Source of the DNA: Undibacterium sp. KW1
GTDB lineage: Bacteria > Pseudomonadota > Gammaproteobacteria > Burkholderiales > Burkholderiaceae_D
Direction of reading: 5' to 3'
DNA: 64,000 nt
NCBI RefSeq assembly: GCF_009937955.1
Contig: NZ_AP018439.1
Span: forward strand, 5,084,001-5,148,000
The notes below the pieces were generated by a model. The model did no database searches and was not told the DNA's origin. It was given only the letters and a program-made list of their open reading frames with translations. Of the stretch, positions 45,570-55,494 are shown piece by piece. Positions within the stretch are counted from its first letter, which is position 1. Each line of letters opens with the position of its first letter. The translations under genes were made by a program, and so were the position numbers.

Positions 45570-46946
45570 ATGTCCCTACTCTCCCCCAGCATATTCAAAG
45601 CCTACGATATTCGCGGCATCATCGATAAAACCCTCGATGCAGAAGTTGCCCACCTGATCGGTCAGGCTTTTGGCAGTGCCGCCATCGCCAAAGGTGAGAA
45701 AACCGTAGTCATAGGCCGTGACGGCCGCTTGTCCGGCCCCGATCTCATCACTGCGCTGGCCAAAGGTTTGCAATCGACTGGCGTGGATGTCATCGACCTC
45801 GGTGTAGTCGTCACCCCCATGGTGTATTTTGGCACCAATGTGCTGGGCGCGACATCCGGCATCATGGTCACTGGCAGCCACAATCCACCTGACTACAATG
45901 GCTTCAAGATGGTGCTGGCAGGCGAGGCAATTTATGGTGATGCAATCCAGGCCCTGTACCAGGCCATCCTGAATAAAGACTTTAAACAAGGCAGCGGCAA
46001 CTACCGCACGCATGACATCAAGGCGGCTTATCTTGAACGCATCATTGGTGACGTGAAAGTTGCCCGTCCTTTGAAAATTGCCGTCGATTGCGGCAATGGC
46101 GTGGCTGGTGCATTTGCCGGTGAGTTGTTTCGCGGCATGGGTTGTGAAGTCATCGAACTGTTTTGCGAAGTCGATGGCACTTTCCCCAACCACCATCCTG
46201 ACCCAGCTCACCCGGAAAACCTGCAAGACCTGATACGCTGCCTGCAAACCACTGATGCAGAAATAGGCCTGGCATTTGATGGCGATGGCGACCGTCTCGG
46301 TGTCGTTACCAAGGATGGCCAGATCATCTACCCAGACCGCCAGCTCATGCTGTTTGCCGAAGACGTATTGACACGCAACCCCGGCGCGCAGATTTTGTAT
46401 GACGTCAAATGCACACGCCATATCGCCCCTTGGGTAAAAGCCCGTGGCGGTGTCCCGCTGATGTGGAAAACCGGTCATTCCCTGGTCAAGGCCAAGCTGC
46501 GCGAAACCGGCTCACCTCTCGGTGGCGAAATGAGTGGCCACATTTTCTTCAAAGACCGCTGGTATGGTTTTGATGATGGCCTGTATGCTGGTGCCCGCCT
46601 GCTGGAGCTCGTCAGCCGCGTGGCTGACATGACAGCCACGCTGAACAACTTGCCACAATCCACCTCGACACCAGAACTGCAATTGCAACTGGCCGAAGGC
46701 GAAAACTTCAAGATCATCGCCGCCATGCAGGCGAATGCCAGCTTCCCTGGTTCCGATGAAATCATCACCATCGATGGCCTGCGCGTGGAATATCCCGACG
46801 GTTTCGGCCTGGCCCGCTCATCGAATACCACCCCCGTCATCGTCATGCGCTTCGAAGCCGAAAACCCTGAAGCATTGGCACGCATACAGGGTGCAATGAA
46901 GCAGGCTGTGCTGGCTGTGAAGCCAGAAGCTGTCTTGCCATATTAA
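45570..46946 (+). CDS. Phosphomannomutase/phosphoglucomutase
   Basis: 458 residues. The phosphoserine loop MVTGSHNPPDYNG, the metal loop FDGDGDRLG and the sugar-binding loop GEMSGHIFF mark the AlgC-type alpha-D-phosphohexomutases. It interconverts hexose-6- and -1-phosphates and could supply glucose-1-phosphate for RmlA. Length and motifs are intact. It follows the dehydratase gene by 25 bp. Confidence 0.95.
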   Translation: MSLLSPSIFKAYDIRGIIDKTLDAEVAHLIGQAFGSAAIAKGEKTVVIGRDGRLSGPDLITALAKGLQSTGVDVIDLGVVVTPMVYFGTNVLGATSGIMVTGSHNPPDYNGFKMVLAGEAIYGDAIQALYQAILNKDFKQGSGNYRTHDIKAAYLERIIGDVKVARPLKIAVDCGNGVAGAFAGELFRGMGCEVIELFCEVDGTFPNHHPDPAHPENLQDLIRCLQTTDAEIGLAFDGDGDRLGVVTKDGQIIYPDRQLMLFAEDVLTRNPGAQILYDVKCTRHIAPWVKARGGVPLMWKTGHSLVKAKLRETGSPLGGEMSGHIFFKDRWYGFDDGLYAGARLLELVSRVADMTATLNNLPQSTSTPELQLQLAEGENFKIIAAMQANASFPGSDEIITIDGLRVEYPDGFGLARSSNTTPVIVMRFEAENPEALARIQGAMKQAVLAVKPEAVLPY

Positions 46947-46965
46947 TTTCCAAGACCGAAAAGAT

Positions 46966-47092
46966 CACCACAGAGACACCGAGACACAGAGAAAGGCAAG
47001 AGAAAATCTTTTGAGATAAGGGTGTTTAGTAAGAACTCTTCACATCTTTAGTTTTTCTCTGTGCTCCTCTGTGTCTCAGTGTCTCTGTGGTG
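46966..47092. repeat. CACAGAG-type dispersed repeat, long inverted copy
   Basis: Two 26-bp arms, CACCACAGAGACACCGAGAC... at 46966-46991 and its complement at 47067-47092, match at all but one position. They enclose about 75 bp containing AAGAGAAAATC, also present in the copy at 37385-37455. It forms a long hairpin between the phosphohexomutase and waaC genes. Confidence 0.85.
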
Positions 47093-47126
47093 AGCAGTTA
47101 GGTCTTCACCCGTATCTACTATCCAA

Positions 47127-48128
47127 GTGAAAATCCTTCTTGTTCGTGTCTCATCGCTGGGCGATGTTTTGCATAATATGCCCATCGTGGATGACTTGCG
47201 TCGCCAGTTTCCGCAGGCGCGCATAGACTGGGTGGTGGAAGAAGCCTATGTACAACTGGTGCGCCTGAATCCCGGCGTCGATCAGGTATTCCCATTCGCC
47301 CTGCGCCGCTGGCGCAAGAGCCTGGGGCAGGCGGGAACGCGGCAAGAAATCAAGAATTTCTTTCGCCAGTTACGGCAGGAGCAATACGACCTGGTACTTG
47401 ATACCCAGGGCTTGCTCAAAACAGGCATCATCATGGGCCTGGCAAAAACCGTCAAAGGTGGCAAAAAAGTCGGCCTCGCCAATGGCACTGAGGGTTCAGG
47501 CTATGAAGGCATTTCCAGAATTTTCCACGACATCAGCGTACCAGTAGATAAGCGTACTCATGCCGTCCTGCGCGGCCGTCTGGTTGCTGCCGCCGCTGGC
47601 AGCTATACCGTCAACACACCTGCCAGCTTTGGCTTGCAGGCACCGGATATACCAGTTGACCAGCATGCATGGTTGCCAGCTACACCATATGCAGTGTTCT
47701 TTCATGGCACTGCAGGTGCAGCCAAGAAATGGCCACGCGATCACTGGCAAGCGATTGCCGCCGAATTAAAAAACTACGAATTACCGATACTGCTCCCATG
47801 GGGTAGTGCTGCTGAAAAAGCCGAGGCCGAAGCGATGGCTGCGGTCATGCCTAACGCCAGCGTCTTACCTGCGCTCTCCATGCAGGCTGCAACTTTGCTG
47901 GCACAAAAAGCACACCTAGCCATTGGTGTGGATACCGGCCTGACGCATATCGCAGCAGCTTATGAAACACCCACCATAGAAATCTATTGCGCTTCACCGC
48001 GCTGGAAGACTGAGGGCAACTGGTCAGACAAGATTATTAATCTTGGGGATAGCGGGCAGCCTGCGACTGTTGACGAAGTTCGCGGGGCGATTAGCGTACT
48101 AATGAGAGTAACCAGCGCACAGCAATAG
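47127..48128 (+). CDS. waaC: Lipopolysaccharide heptosyltransferase I
   Basis: 333 residues from a GTG start. VKILLVRVSSLGDVLHNMP, YDLVLDTQGLLKTG and the GT9 donor loop AIGVDTGLTHIAAA, with FFHGTAGAAKKWP in the second domain, match WaaC. It adds the first L-glycero-D-manno-heptose to Kdo2-lipid A at the inner membrane. The long repeat just upstream suggests it may be outside the main operon. kdsA and waaA lie further down the window. Confidence 0.93.
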   Translation: MKILLVRVSSLGDVLHNMPIVDDLRRQFPQARIDWVVEEAYVQLVRLNPGVDQVFPFALRRWRKSLGQAGTRQEIKNFFRQLRQEQYDLVLDTQGLLKTGIIMGLAKTVKGGKKVGLANGTEGSGYEGISRIFHDISVPVDKRTHAVLRGRLVAAAAGSYTVNTPASFGLQAPDIPVDQHAWLPATPYAVFFHGTAGAAKKWPRDHWQAIAAELKNYELPILLPWGSAAEKAEAEAMAAVMPNASVLPALSMQAATLLAQKAHLAIGVDTGLTHIAAAYETPTIEIYCASPRWKTEGNWSDKIINLGDSGQPATVDEVRGAISVLMRVTSAQQ

Positions 48129-48166
48129 CCTGGCGGTTAAGAATAAACCTTCTACTTAGTAACGTC

Positions 48167-48191
48167 ATTCCAGCGTGCCTTTAGCTGGAAT
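48167..48191. repeat. Extragenic hairpin CATTCCAGC/GCTGGAAT
   Basis: ATTCCAGC and GCTGGAAT form an 8-bp stem around a 9-nt loop, within a GTCATTCCAGC...GCTGGAATCC context. This is a common dispersed extragenic motif in proteobacteria. It lies after waaC. The remaining gap to 48410 holds no gene that I can see. Confidence 0.6.
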
Positions 48192-48410
48192 CCAACGGGC
48201 TGGCGCTCCAGCAGCGTTCGTAGCACGTCACAGAAGGTATTTACTTCATGCCCGTACAAATTTACACATTAAATTTTCAAATATCTTCGTAAGTCATTCA
48301 GGCAGGCCAGAGGTAGCCCAACATCCCCCCCTTCTCTTGCATTCACCAAGATGCCAGGAAAGTGCCAGATACGGTAAAATAAACCCCCGCCTGTCAATAT
48401 ACCGCGAACC

Positions 48411-49238
48411 ATGGCATCCCCTTCCAGCCACAGCGCTTCACCCAGTTTCTGGCACGACAAAAAACTGCCTTTTGTTGAGATGCGGTCTATCAAGGGAGCG
48501 CGTAGCATAGGCTATGCGAAGCACTCGCATGAGAGCTTTTCCATCGGCGCAATCACTGGCGGGAAGAGTACCTACCTGAACGGCAAAATGAAAGAGCAGG
48601 TAGGTGCGGGGACGGTCGTCATTATCAATCCTGAAGAGATGCACGCCTGCAATCCCGTTGTTGATGAGCCCTGGTCTTACCACATGCTATATGTCGATCA
48701 TGCATGGCTGGCGGCGCTTCAGCACGAACTTGGCTTTAGCGCCAATGCAGACTTCAGGCCGTTTTCAACTATATCGACCAATTCCCTGTTTGTGGAACTG
48801 ACCACCTTGTGTGCGATATTGGCGGATGAACATGCGGATCAATTGCAAAAACATGGCGCTGTCATCGATTTTTTCTCAATGCTGCAAAACCGGCTTGATC
48901 CTGCATCCACCAGCAACAAGGATGCCAACGTCAAGCTTATGCGCGCGGCAGAATTCATCAAGGAAAACTTTAATCGTAGCCTTAAGCTTGAAGAAATCTG
49001 CGCTGCAGCAGAATTATCGCCAGCCTATCTGATACGCGCATTCAAGCAGCATTTTGGCATGACGCCTCATGCCTATCTGATCAATCACCGCATTCAACAG
49101 AGCCGCGCCCAGCTCAGACGTGGCCATGCCATAGCCGACATTGCCATCGACATTGGGTTCTCGGATCAGGCGCATTTCCAGCGCGCTTTTAAACAGCATC
49201 TGGCAGCCACACCCGGTCAGTATCGCGGTCGCGGATAG
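48411..49238 (+). CDS. AraC-family transcriptional regulator
   Basis: 275 residues. The N-terminal cupin-like sensor (HSHESFSIGAITGGKSTYL, NPEEMHACNP) is typical of AraC_binding proteins. The C-terminal HTH pair spans about residues 170-270, with LKLEEICAAAELSPAYLIRAFKQHFGMTPHAYLINHR and AIDIGFSDQAHFQRAFK. The effector is unknown. It is convergent with the proline dehydrogenase gene (22 bp gap). Confidence 0.9.
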   Translation: MASPSSHSASPSFWHDKKLPFVEMRSIKGARSIGYAKHSHESFSIGAITGGKSTYLNGKMKEQVGAGTVVIINPEEMHACNPVVDEPWSYHMLYVDHAWLAALQHELGFSANADFRPFSTISTNSLFVELTTLCAILADEHADQLQKHGAVIDFFSMLQNRLDPASTSNKDANVKLMRAAEFIKENFNRSLKLEEICAAAELSPAYLIRAFKQHFGMTPHAYLINHRIQQSRAQLRRGHAIADIAIDIGFSDQAHFQRAFKQHLAATPGQYRGRG

Positions 49239-49259
49239 ACTCATGCCTTCATAAGCGAA

Positions 49260-50252
49260 TTATGATGATGCTTCCATGACGTCAATCACTGCCTGATATA
49301 GCCGCACAGGTTCCTCCGCAATACGGTTGAGTACGTAAAGAAAATATTCTTCGCCAAATACCGCATATTCCCGTGTCGGGAAACCCTGCTTCTGCAAGCT
49401 ATCAAGCAAATCAGTGCCAAGACCGATCAGGGATTCAAATTCATAGCGATCGCGACTTACATCCTCGCTTGAGATAAAGGTAGATAATTCCTCTTGAATT
49501 TGCCCATCATGGGTCGCTATCGAACATAGATGGCCGCTCGTGAGCAAGGCCTTTGCGTAGCGTCGATAGCAGGCTGCCAGTTCAGGGCTATCGCGGCTGT
49601 AAGCGATATTCTCTGCCTCCAGAAATGCGCCCTTGACCAGGCGTATCCGCCCTGGATACGCTATCAACGCCGGAAGATCCTGCTCGGTGCGATGCAGCTT
49701 GGCGGGCACGGTAATGCCAACATTGCTCAGGCCCGCCTCCGTATGCAAGCGGCCATAGGTGACATAAATATTGTCAGCACGATCCGATCCCTCCATGGAA
49801 ATCATGACCTCACGCCCCACCGCTGCTGCGGCTGTGGCGATACGTTTCATATTTTGGAACCCAAGTTCGGCATCAATCACAGATCCCACGTGTGACAGGT
49901 CCAGGGAAATCGAACAGCGCAAGTTCAGTCTATCGATAGCCGCAATCAATTCAAGGAATATGGCTGTTTCTGCCAGTGCCTTGCCTTCGTCGCGGCAACT
50001 TTCTCCCATATATTCAGCCGACCCGGCATGGCCTCTTGCATTGATTTGTTCTATGCGCCGCAGCAAATCTGGAATTGTCTCGCCAGCGACATAGCGCTTG
50101 GCCACGCGTTGCATATAGGGACGTAAGCTTGGATCGTAACAAAACCGCTCCTTGGCTTCTTCATCCAGTGCCAATTGGCGAAGTTCATTCGCCGCCTGCG
50201 CAACCAATGGCTGCCATGCCGCTGGAAATTTTGGCAAATTTGATACTGTCAT
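49260..50252 (-). CDS. Proline dehydrogenase family protein
   Basis: 330 residues from the ATG at 50252, placed by GGAG upstream. The TIM-barrel proline dehydrogenase segments are seen: ISLDLSHVGSVID, EVMISMEGSDRADN, RIRLVKGAFLEAENIAY and CSIATHDGQIQEEL. The C-terminal EFESLIGLGTDLLDSLQKQGFPTREYAVFGEEYFLYVLNRI contains the substrate-binding region seen in monofunctional PRODH. It would oxidise proline to pyrroline-5-carboxylate with FAD. No P5C dehydrogenase gene adjoins. Confidence 0.87.
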   Translation of the reverse strand: MTVSNLPKFPAAWQPLVAQAANELRQLALDEEAKERFCYDPSLRPYMQRVAKRYVAGETIPDLLRRIEQINARGHAGSAEYMGESCRDEGKALAETAIFLELIAAIDRLNLRCSISLDLSHVGSVIDAELGFQNMKRIATAAAAVGREVMISMEGSDRADNIYVTYGRLHTEAGLSNVGITVPAKLHRTEQDLPALIAYPGRIRLVKGAFLEAENIAYSRDSPELAACYRRYAKALLTSGHLCSIATHDGQIQEELSTFISSEDVSRDRYEFESLIGLGTDLLDSLQKQGFPTREYAVFGEEYFLYVLNRIAEEPVRLYQAVIDVMEASS

Positions 50253-50496
50253 GTTCAACTCCGATCGAAGAATGGAAAGGAGTCAATGGTGGCGGGATAC
50301 TTCGCCAAAGTATTGAAGAAAACTGCCCTTTACCCATCTCAAAGCCCAAGTGCCCTCCCTCGGGGGAACAAGTCAGCGATCGCTACGTCTGTCAACGAAT
50401 GTGCGTTTGTCCGGCCTACGGACGTCCGCAGGTAGCACCTGCGTACAGTGAGCGCTAAACTCAATTAGGCGAAAAAAATAGTAGAGAATTTTTCCC

Positions 50497-50627
50497 GATG
50501 CTGCAAAAGAATGGGCAGGATAAATGGGGTGATCGACCAAGCCTAACTCGAATCGTCAAGATCTGTACATGACCAATACCAGACAAGATAAATATGTACG
50601 TGAATGTCTTACTCAAGAAATCCAGAC
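50497..50627 (-). pseudogene. Degraded duplicate of the 3' half of the 51092-51520 gene
   Basis: About 130 bp visibly repeats 51114-51246: shared stretches include GCAAAAGAATGGGC, GGATAAATGGGGT, ATGACCAATACCAGACAAGAT and CTCAAG. At least one deletion breaks the reading frame relative to the other copy. The copy begins inside the last codons of the gene at 50613. The rest of the gap (50253-50612) shows no gene. Confidence 0.75.
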
Positions 50628-51059
50628 ATTTTTCACACAAACAATCAACTGCTTTTCTTCGCCGAATTTGTAATGTGCCCCACGTCCAGATGTGCCGCCC
50701 CAAATAAAATCCAGGTAAATCAATTCCGAATCACTTACTGGTGCAAAAGAAGCCAAACCTATGGAGTGAATGCGAAATGGCCTGTCGTTAAATATTGTAG
50801 ATGGCAAAACCGGGATTGTCAGACTATTCCAATGCACGCCAGACTGCACTGTCCTGAACCGGACGTAATCAGATGCTGACCGCTCTTCGATCCCATCGTG
50901 ATCCATTAACCATGCGTGACACACCGGTGTATCAGCGTGCGCGCAATATTTTGAGATATGGCTGTGCTCAGCTATCCAGACTGAGTATGGGCGCATGTTT
51001 TCTTCAGCTTCGAGCCAAAGTCTATGTATCTCATCTAAACATGCTTGCTGAATACTCAT
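50613..51059 (-). CDS. Small protein of unknown function
   Basis: 148 residues without a signal peptide. Contains EENMRPYSVWIAEHSHISKYCAHADTPVCHAW and SELIYLDFIWGGTSGRGAHYKFGE, a mixed alpha/beta pattern. The family is not recognised; composition and neighbourhood are like immunity or accessory proteins. Its last codons (KNVWIS) run into a degraded duplicate of another gene, so the C-terminus may be abnormal or the gene may be partly recombined. Confidence 0.5.
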   Translation of the reverse strand: MSIQQACLDEIHRLWLEAEENMRPYSVWIAEHSHISKYCAHADTPVCHAWLMDHDGIEERSASDYVRFRTVQSGVHWNSLTIPVLPSTIFNDRPFRIHSIGLASFAPVSDSELIYLDFIWGGTSGRGAHYKFGEEKQLIVCVKNVWIS

Positions 51060-51091
51060 CTATGTCGCTTGCTGTGTTGTGTTCAGACATT

Positions 51092-51520
51092 TTAATTTTT
51101 CACAAATCTGCCCTGATGCCGCAAAAGAATGGGCCGGATAAATGGGGTAATCGACCATGCGTCGCTCAAATCCTCAGTATCAGTGCATGACCAATACCAG
51201 ACAAGATGAATATGTATGTCAATATCTCGCTCAAGCAAGTCCAGAAACTGCGTCCAGCTCTCGCTACGCAGAAAATTCTCTTTTCTATCTATGGCGTCGC
51301 AAGATGATTACACTAACATAGCCATGAGCGTGAATTTTTCGTCTTCCCTCAACTCGCCACTATCATAGGCAACAAGAAATTCATCTATCCTGTTTGCATC
51401 AGCAACTTCATATTCCCAATCCTGCATATTTTTTGTATTGGGCAGATTAAAGCGTATTGCCAGTGCGTCTATAGCAGCTCTGGTGGGGAAGCGGTAAAGA
51501 TGATCGAGGTTTTCGAACAT
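51092..51520 (-). pseudogene. Small conserved-type gene interrupted by an in-frame stop
   Basis: An ATG at 51520 opens 70 codons (LDHLYRFPTRAAIDALAIRF ... EDEKFTLMAMLV) and ends at TAA 51310-51308. The same frame then continues for 71 sense codons with coding character (CDAIDRKENFLRSESWTQFL, then DLLERDIDIHIHLVWYWS and DAWSITPFIRPIL) to a TAA at 51092. The two halves together look like one protein of about 142 residues, of a type I recall with EDEKFTLM and HIYTIWYW-like segments. A CAA-to-TAA change would explain the break. Alternatively only the first 70 codons are translated. Confidence 0.7.
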
Positions 51521-51573
51521 GGCTTACTCAAACATCTTTACTTAAGAAATTCATTTACTGGTATTCGTAATTC

Positions 51574-52263
51574 TCAATTTGCTCGCAACGGCAGAAACCT
51601 CAGAGAAATCGTTGATGCCCGATTTCCCTTTTCATTCGATGCTGGCTTGAATTTACAGGAACGAGCAAGTCTTAAACTTTCTTGATCCAATTTGTTTTCC
51701 ATCCGCCATTGAAGTTCAGCCACATCGACTCCTCCCTCATTATTCAACCAAACGCCAACTACAATACCGCGTCCAGGTTCATTTGATCTTGCGAAACTTA
51801 CAAATTCAGATTTGCTACATGTATCTGTCAACAACTCTGCCGGAATCTCAGCAGGCCCCTCCAATTTCCAAACAAAACCACCCTTTACATATACTTTCTC
51901 CAACCCTGGATTATCAAATATTTTACATCCCATGATATTTATTAAAACAGTTTCATCCAATAGGCGCCAGCCACTACTTCTCACGATCTCAGCAATAATA
52001 ACGCGACCCTCAGAGTCAGTCACGGCATCAACTTCAGTTTTTCCTTCAAATTCGTGTCGCAATGCAAACCGTGGATATTCAGCTCTTTTGCAACGGTGAA
52101 ATGCCAAGGGTTTGTCAGAAAAATATGCTTGCATCTCCGAAATTTTCGCGTTGTTAGAATTTATTCTTGAATCAGTTTGTATCTGCGCTGAGGATAGCCC
52201 CCAATTTAAATTCAACAGCACAAATAAAAGAATATAACGAATAGAAATTTGATTTTTAAACAT
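51574..52263 (-). CDS. Exported protein with TonB C-terminal-like repeats
   Basis: 229 residues with a signal peptide (about 1-26, GLSSA|QIQ). Two TonB_C-like halves are visible: YPRFALRHEFEGKTEVDAVTDSEGRVIIAEIVRSSGWRLLDETVLINI, then the weaker VVGVWLNNEGGVDVAELQWRMENKLDQESLRLARSCKF. It lacks a membrane anchor plus proline-rich region and so is not a standard TonB. The function is unknown; such proteins are often secreted orphans. AT-rich, like the neighbouring small genes. Confidence 0.7.
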   Translation of the reverse strand: MFKNQISIRYILLFVLLNLNWGLSSAQIQTDSRINSNNAKISEMQAYFSDKPLAFHRCKRAEYPRFALRHEFEGKTEVDAVTDSEGRVIIAEIVRSSGWRLLDETVLINIMGCKIFDNPGLEKVYVKGGFVWKLEGPAEIPAELLTDTCSKSEFVSFARSNEPGRGIVVGVWLNNEGGVDVAELQWRMENKLDQESLRLARSCKFKPASNEKGNRASTISLRFLPLRAN

Positions 52264-52327
52264 GTTTTCTTATTAAATCGCGAGTCAATGCAAGGAGAAC
52301 ATACGCCTCATTAAAATGAACCTGATA

Positions 52328-53200
<873 letters not shown>

Positions 53201-53217
53201 TTAGCTTCTGAATATGT

Positions 53218-54216
53218 TTAGGATACCCAGCGCAGGTAGTCTTGCCATTGCGGATCAAATTCGCTGCTGATAGCAAACTCCAGCGGGGCAAAGTTTTGTG
53301 CCAGGTTGTGCGCCTTGGCCATAGCGGTTTCTACATCGCTGACGTGCCAGTTCATGCTGCGCACATTGCCATGCAGGGTGATCTGGCTGGTGATGCCTTC
53401 CTGGGTTTGCGCGAGCAGGGTTTCAAGCTGGTCTTCAAACTCGCGGGCGGCTTCAAGATCATCTTTATTGTCCAGTGTCACATCGACTTGCACGCGCCAC
53501 AGCATGTCGGCCCTGCCAACCAGCGCCATGGCGGATTCATTGCGTTGTACCAGCAATTTGTCGTCAGGGTCGGTATTGCTGACGAGCTCAAAACCTGTCC
53601 ATTCATTTTCACCGGTCGGGAACAGGGTCGTATGCCCAAGTTCATCGCGCCAGAAATGGTCAAGCACAGCCGGGAAGGCAGCCAGGCTGACAGTGTCCTG
53701 TTCAGCTTCGTCTTCCATAAATTCTACCGGACCTATCTTGATGGCGAAATCATATTCACCGATGGCATGGTCCAGCAGGATGAAGGACATGTGCCTGGCA
53801 TGATCGACCATGTCTTGCGGTATGGGTTTGGCAAACCATAATTGCAAACCCACCCTGCCTGCGTCGGCATAATGGCCAACCAGCACGTCGGCAGGGCTGA
53901 GGCTGAAATTATCCATGGACATGCCAAACTCACCCATTTCTGTGCGTGCCCGGAAGGCAGTTACATTGGGGAACATGGTCAGTTTGGGCGCTGTCTGCGC
54001 CAGCGTCATGACATCCTGAAAATGTTCGGTCGCGCCGTGGGCGGTGATGATGAGGTCATAGACACCATCTTCAGTCTTGCCTTGCAATTCAGCAGCCAGC
54101 TTGGGGAAATGGGGTTCCAGCAATGCATTGATGGCTTCCATGACATCGCGAATTTCCATTTGCTGTAATTGTGGCTGTGCATTTGCCAGTGCTTGCCAGA
54201 AAATATCTGTACTCAT
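53218..54216 (-). CDS. DUF695-domain-like cytoplasmic protein
   Basis: 332 residues with no signal peptide. The N-terminal 140 residues (LQGKTEDGVYDLIITAHGATEHFQDVMTLAQTAPKLTMF) resemble the DUF695/YggL-like fold. The acidic C-terminal half (DNKDDLEAAREFEDQLETLLAQTQEG) may be a RNase E inhibitor RraB-like domain; both points are tentative. It is upstream of kdsA (44-bp gap, same strand), possibly co-transcribed. Confidence 0.65.
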   Translation of the reverse strand: MSTDIFWQALANAQPQLQQMEIRDVMEAINALLEPHFPKLAAELQGKTEDGVYDLIITAHGATEHFQDVMTLAQTAPKLTMFPNVTAFRARTEMGEFGMSMDNFSLSPADVLVGHYADAGRVGLQLWFAKPIPQDMVDHARHMSFILLDHAIGEYDFAIKIGPVEFMEDEAEQDTVSLAAFPAVLDHFWRDELGHTTLFPTGENEWTGFELVSNTDPDDKLLVQRNESAMALVGRADMLWRVQVDVTLDNKDDLEAAREFEDQLETLLAQTQEGITSQITLHGNVRSMNWHVSDVETAMAKAHNLAQNFAPLEFAISSEFDPQWQDYLRWVS

Positions 54217-54390
54217 CTATTCATGTCCAGGATGGTGAAGGGCTCAACATGTCCTTGCATGTTGTTTAAGAGGCATAGGATATCATTTTATGGGGGTGGT
54301 TTTGTATGGTGTTGCAGTGAAGGCAACTAGATTGCTGTTTTAAGCAATCTGAAGAACTTAAAATTACGAATGAGTCACTTCACCGAATGA

Positions 54391-54513
54391 GTCCCCTCCC
54401 CTTCAAGGGCGAGGGTTAGGGTGGGGATGGGTTTCGGTCGAATGACCACTTATTAAATTTACTACAAAAATCCCCCCTATCCCAAGCTTACCTTTGAAGG
54501 GGAAGGAGTAAAT
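54391..54513. repeat. Inverted-pair extragenic repeat (CCCCTTCAAGGG type)
   Basis: The left unit TCCCCTCCCCTTCAAGGGCG...GGTTAGGGTGGGG (54391-54431) and a diverged right unit CCTTTGAAGGGGAAGGAG (about 54491-54508) are oppositely oriented. This composition is typical of dispersed extragenic repeats. The 372-bp gap 54217-54588 holds nothing else that I can see. Confidence 0.65.
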
Positions 54514-54588
54514 CCCCAAAACAAGACATAACCCCTGCACACCGTTTTCAGGTATATTCCCACCTCTTCGCCCACACTCCCAAGCTTG

Positions 54589-55491
54589 ATGTCTGCTCAT
54601 CGTAAAAATCTTGATGGTTTTGCCACTTCCCTCATGCTGGTGCTGTGCCTGTGCTGGGGTTTGCAGCAGGTGGCGGTTAAACTGGCGGCGCCTGTTATCG
54701 GTGCCACCATGCAACTGGGTCTGCGCTCAGGCCTTGCGGCGATGCTGGTGTTGCTGCTGATACTTGTTAAAAAGCTTCCATTTTCTTTGCGCGACAAACA
54801 TCTTATGCCCGGTATTGCGGCGGGTGTTTTGTTCGCTGTTGAATTTTTATGCATATCGCTGGGACTGAAATACACCACGGCTTCGCATATGTCGGTGTTC
54901 TTATATACCGCCCCTATTTTTACCGTGCTGGGCCTGCACTGGCTGATCCCGGCTGAGCGTTTGCAGTCGACACAGTGGCTGGGTATCTTGTCGGCATTTG
55001 CGGGCGTGGCAATTGCCTTTTCTAGCGCCTTCAGTAGTAGCCAGCGTGATGTGGCTGACATGCTCATCGGTGACAGCTTTGGTGTGGCGGCAGCGGTGTT
55101 GTGGGCAGCGACCACGATTACCATACGCAAGTCCAGCCTGTCTGAGGCAGAACCAACGACCACGCTGTTTTACCAGTTGGCGGTGGGCGCAGCGATCCTG
55201 CTGGCATTTGTCACGCTGCGTGGCGAAAGCCTGCCCACGCAATGGGATATAACCAGCATCGTCAGCCTGGTTTTTCAGACGGTGGTGATTGCCTTTGCCA
55301 GTTACCTGACCTGGTTCTGGCTGATGCGGCGTTATCTGGCGTCGCGTCTATCTGTTTTTTCTTTCCTGACACCCTTGTTCGGCGTGGCCGCTGGTGTCAT
55401 TCTTATGCACGATCCCATTAGCCCGCGCTTTGCGCTGGGTGCAATACTGGTCTGTGGTGGTATTGTATTGGTGAATTTCCGTCGGACATAA
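54589..55491 (+). CDS. EamA/DMT-superfamily transporter
   Basis: 300 residues from the ATG at 54589; a TTG one codon upstream is less likely. Ten predicted membrane helices in two EamA repeats (LCLCWGLQQVAVKLAAPVIG at the start; SFGVAAAVLWAATTITIRKSS in the middle). It is an inner-membrane metabolite exporter of unknown substrate. Four bases separate its stop from waaA, so it may be co-transcribed with it. Confidence 0.87.
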   Translation: MSAHRKNLDGFATSLMLVLCLCWGLQQVAVKLAAPVIGATMQLGLRSGLAAMLVLLLILVKKLPFSLRDKHLMPGIAAGVLFAVEFLCISLGLKYTTASHMSVFLYTAPIFTVLGLHWLIPAERLQSTQWLGILSAFAGVAIAFSSAFSSSQRDVADMLIGDSFGVAAAVLWAATTITIRKSSLSEAEPTTTLFYQLAVGAAILLAFVTLRGESLPTQWDITSIVSLVFQTVVIAFASYLTWFWLMRRYLASRLSVFSFLTPLFGVAAGVILMHDPISPRFALGAILVCGGIVLVNFRRT

Positions 55492-55494
55492 AGC

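Noticed and set aside
45576..46478. 300-codon open frame opposite the phosphohexomutase gene
   Set aside because: Antisense shadow of a well-supported enzyme gene; no recognisable protein features.
49239..49259. Terminator between the convergent araC-type and proline dehydrogenase genes
   Set aside because: The 21-bp gap has no stem with a U-run.
50461..50703. 80-codon open frame across the degraded repeat
   Set aside because: It crosses the frame-broken duplicate and the end of another gene in a different frame, so it is chance openness.
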